A stretch of 64,000 nt of DNA, from assembly GCA_036489765.1 (NCBI GenBank), contig DASXFE010000018.1, positions 25,355-89,354 on the forward strand, in the 5' to 3' direction. The position numbers were made by a program, and so were the translations under genes. The DNA comes from DATARH01 sp036489765 (lineage in GTDB: Bacteria; Pseudomonadota; Alphaproteobacteria; ATCC43930; CGMCC-115725). The notes beneath the pieces were generated by a model. That model worked only from the letters and a program-made list of their open reading frames with translations, did not search any database and was not told the DNA's origin. Below, in pieces: positions 61,343 to 64,000 of this stretch (position 1 is its first letter; each line of letters starts with the position of its first letter).

Positions 61343-64000
61343 GTGAACCCGTCGCGCATCTTCATCCTCCGGCCGATCGCGACGTCGCTGCTGATGGCGG
61401 CGATCATGCTGGTCGGCATCATGGCCTACCGGTTTCTGCCGCTGTCGGCGCTGCCCGAGGTCGACTATCCGACGATCCAGGTCACGACGCTGTATCCCGG
61501 CGCGAGCCCCGATGTGATGACGTCGTCGGTGACCGCGCCGCTCGAGGTGCAGCTCGGCCAGATGCCGGGGCTCAGCCAGATGTCGTCGGCGAGCTCGGCC
61601 GGTTCGTCGGTCATCACGCTGCAGTTCAACCTGAGTTTGAGCCTCGACGTCGCCGAGCAGGAGGTTCAGGCCGCGATCAATGCCGCCGGCAACCTCCTGC
61701 CCTCCGATCTGCCGGCGCCGCCGATCTACGCCAAGGTCAACCCGGCCGACGCGCCGATTCTGACCCTGGCGCTGACCTCGAAGACCCTGGCGCTGACCCA
61801 GGTCGAGGACCTCGCCGACACGCGCATGGCGCAAAAGATTTCGCAGCTCAGCGGGGTAGGACTCGTCAGCATCAGCGGCGGCCATCGCCCGGCCGTGCGC
61901 ATCCAGGCGCAACTCCGCCAGCTCGCCGCCTATGGGCTCAACATCGACGACCTGCGCACGATCATCGGCAACGCCAACGTCAACCAGCCCAAGGGCAATT
62001 TTGACGGGCCCAGCCGGCAATACACGCTCAACGCCAACGACCAGATCAAAAGCGCTAGCGATTACAACAATATCGTGATCGCCTACAAGAACGGCGCGCC
62101 GGTCTACCTCAGGGACGTCGCGATCGCGACCGACGGTGAGGAGAACACCAAGCTCGACGGCTGGATGAACAACACCCAGGCCGTGATCATGAACATCCAG
62201 CGCCAGCCCGGCGCCAATGTGATCGCGGTGGTCGAGGGGATCCAGGGGCTGCTGCCGAGCCTGCAGGCATCGCTGCCCGCGGCCGTGGACATCACCCAGC
62301 TCACCGACCGGACGACGACGATCCGCGCCTCGGTGTCGGATGTCGAGTTCGAGCTGGGGCTCGCCGTGATCCTCGTCGTCGCAGTGATCTTCGTCTTCCT
62401 GCGGAGCCCCGCCGCGACGGTGATCCCGAGCCTTTCGGTGCCGCTGTCGCTCGTCGGCACGCTCGCCTTCATGTATCTCGCCGGGTTCAGCCTCAACAAC
62501 CTGTCACTGATGGCGCTGACGATCGCGACCGGGTTCGTCGTCGACGATGCGATCGTGATGATCGAGAACATCTCGCGCTATATCGAGGCCGGCGACCCGC
62601 CGCTCCAGGCGGCGCTGCGCGGCGCCGAACAGATCGGCTTCACGATCATATCGCTGACGATCTCGCTGATCGCGGTGCTGATTCCCCTGTTGTTCATGGC
62701 CGATGTGGTCGGGCGGCTGTTCCGCGAGTTCGCGATCACGTTGGCGGTCACGATCGTCATCTCGGCGATCGTGTCGCTGACGCTGGTGCCGATGCTGTGC
62801 GCCAAGCTGCTGCGCTTCCGGCGCGAAGAGGACATGTCCTGGTTTGCGCGCCGGACGCAGGAGGGGTTCGACCGGGTCATCCATGAATACGGGCGGCTGC
62901 TGAATTGGGTGCTCGACCACCAGCCGCTGACGCTTCTCGTCGCGCTCGCGACGCTGGCGCTGACCGTCTTTCTCTACATCGTGATCCCGAAAGGGTTCTT
63001 TCCGGTTCAGGATACGGGGCTCATCCAGGGCATCTCGATCGCTCCGACCTCGGTGTCGTTCGACGCGATGAGCCAGCGGCAGGCGGCGCTCGACGCCGAG
63101 ATCCTCAAGGACCCCGACGTCGTCAGCCTGTCCGCATTCATCGGCGTCGACGGCACCAACGCGACCCTTAACGAGGGCCGGGTGCTGATCAACCTCAAGC
63201 CGCGCAACGAGCGCAGCCTGACCGCGAGCGACATCATCCGCCGGCTGCAGAACGAGCTCGCGGGTATCCCGGGCATCACGCTCTACATGCAGCCGGTCCA
63301 GGATCTGACGATCGATACCACCGTCAGCCCGACCCAGTACCAGTTCGTGCTCGAAGACGCGAACGCGAGCGAGTTCGACACCTGGGTGCCGAAGCTGGTG
63401 GATAAATTGCAGCGGCTGCCGCAGCTTTCCGATGTCGCGACCACTTACGCGGCGAACGGCCCGTCCGCCTATATCAACATCGACCGCAGCACCGCCGGCC
63501 GCTTCGGCATCACCCCGGCGACGGTCGACAACGCACTCTACGACTCGTTCGGCCAGCGCATCGTCTCGACGATCTTTACGCAGACCAACCAATACCGCGT
63601 AATCCTCGAGACCACTCCGGCGGCGCAGCAATCGCTCGATTCGCTCAATTCGATCTACCTGCCCTCGTCGCTGTCGGGCACCGGGCAAGTACCGCTGTCG
63701 GCGATCTCGACTCTCGAGCAGCAAACGGCGCCGCTGGCGGTCGACCACATGAACCAGTTCCCGGCCGTGTCGGTGTCGTTCAACCTTGCGCCCAACGCCG
63801 CGCTAGGCGATGCGGTCGACGCGATCAAAAAGGCCGAGAAGGACATCGGCCTGCCGCCAAGCATGATCACGAGCTTTCAGGGCGCCGCGCTCGCGTTCCA
63901 GAATGCGCTCTCGAACGAGGTCATGCTGATCGTCGCGGCGATCGTCACGATGTACATCGTGCTGGGCGTGCTCTACGAGAGCTATATCCACCCGATCACG
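61343..64000 (+). CDS. RND efflux permease (MdtB/AcrB type), cut by window end
   Basis: The inner-membrane proton-driven pump of the tripartite system. A GTG at 61343 gives NPSRIFILRPIATSLLMAA and the usual first helix; then PEVDYPTIQVTTLYPGASPD, periplasmic porter domains, and helix 4 with the paired aspartates in GFVVDDAIVMIENISR that carry protons. 886 codons are open to base 64000 without a stop, while the family has about 1030 residues, so the C-terminal part lies outside. It resembles MdtB/MdtC; only one permease is visible. Confidence 0.93.
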   Translation, partial: MNPSRIFILRPIATSLLMAAIMLVGIMAYRFLPLSALPEVDYPTIQVTTLYPGASPDVMTSSVTAPLEVQLGQMPGLSQMSSASSAGSSVITLQFNLSLSLDVAEQEVQAAINAAGNLLPSDLPAPPIYAKVNPADAPILTLALTSKTLALTQVEDLADTRMAQKISQLSGVGLVSISGGHRPAVRIQAQLRQLAAYGLNIDDLRTIIGNANVNQPKGNFDGPSRQYTLNANDQIKSASDYNNIVIAYKNGAPVYLRDVAIATDGEENTKLDGWMNNTQAVIMNIQRQPGANVIAVVEGIQGLLPSLQASLPAAVDITQLTDRTTTIRASVSDVEFELGLAVILVVAVIFVFLRSPAATVIPSLSVPLSLVGTLAFMYLAGFSLNNLSLMALTIATGFVVDDAIVMIENISRYIEAGDPPLQAALRGAEQIGFTIISLTISLIAVLIPLLFMADVVGRLFREFAITLAVTIVISAIVSLTLVPMLCAKLLRFRREEDMSWFARRTQEGFDRVIHEYGRLLNWVLDHQPLTLLVALATLALTVFLYIVIPKGFFPVQDTGLIQGISIAPTSVSFDAMSQRQAALDAEILKDPDVVSLSAFIGVDGTNATLNEGRVLINLKPRNERSLTASDIIRRLQNELAGIPGITLYMQPVQDLTIDTTVSPTQYQFVLEDANASEFDTWVPKLVDKLQRLPQLSDVATTYAANGPSAYINIDRSTAGRFGITPATVDNALYDSFGQRIVSTIFTQTNQYRVILETTPAAQQSLDSLNSIYLPSSLSGTGQVPLSAISTLEQQTAPLAVDHMNQFPAVSVSFNLAPNAALGDAVDAIKKAEKDIGLPPSMITSFQGAALAFQNALSNEVMLIVAAIVTMYIVLGVLYESYIHPIT

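Overview
The window is 64 kb of very GC-rich, densely coding bacterial chromosome. It has no rRNA, phage, transposase or CRISPR array. Gene content and order point to an alphaproteobacterium, probably Rhodospirillales in the broad sense. The evidence is the divK-pleD-rpmG block, an EipB/DUF1849 protein, a CBP3-type cytochrome bc1 chaperone, an alphaproteobacterial aa3 oxidase subunit IV, Hda, the lptF-lptG-lptD-surA-pdxA-rsmA cluster and an EcfG-type stress promoter. Genus cannot be assigned from the sequence alone.

Layout. 1-8 kb (minus strand): LPS export and outer-membrane assembly (lptF, lptG, lptD, surA), then pdxA and rsmA; rsmA runs off the left edge. 8-11.5 kb: pepA-holC, ndk, a 41-residue cytochrome oxidase subunit and purN. 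11.6-15.2 kb: an operon with 4-base start/stop overlaps (DUF2066, CDP-alcohol phosphatidyltransferase, AI-2E permease, hda). 15-17.8 kb: a minus-strand group of a SixA-like phosphatase and two NAD(P) oxidoreductases. 17.9-28 kb: polyphosphate metabolism (ppk1, ppx), an APC permease, rnd, a nitronate monooxygenase, aspS and eipB. 28-32.5 kb: dinB and a ROK kinase facing divK-pleD. 32.6-43.5 kb: a long minus-strand series pyrB-pyrC-plsY-dprA-topA-higA-rnr-S41 protease-rpmG. In it, rnr lacks its normal 5' part where a lone higA sits, and pyrC lacks the HxH metal ligands. 43.7-52.2 kb: an MFS permease, the H+-pyrophosphatase, bamE, the CBP3 chaperone, DUF177, rpmF-plsX-fabH-ihfA-merR. 52.2-64 kb: more accessory content, with a frameshifted TfoX-like gene, a flavin oxidoreductase, tRNA-Pro(GGG), a polysaccharide deacetylase, a small stress-type protein behind an EcfG-like promoter, methyltransferases, a TPP enzyme, and an RND efflux pump that runs off the right edge.

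Functional threads: envelope building (lpt genes, bamE, surA, plsX, plsY, fabH), high-energy phosphate and PPi economy (ppk1, ppx, hppA, ndk), cell-cycle and replication control (divK, pleD, hda, holC, ihfA) and nucleotide synthesis (purN, pyrB/pyrC). Two kinds of intergenic palindrome recur: type A at 10.0 and 24.2 kb, and type B at 10.6, 32.5 and 43.6 kb. No wholly new multigene system is evident. The best leads are the rnr/higA junction, the metal-ligand-less PyrC, the EcfG-like promoter and the palindromes.
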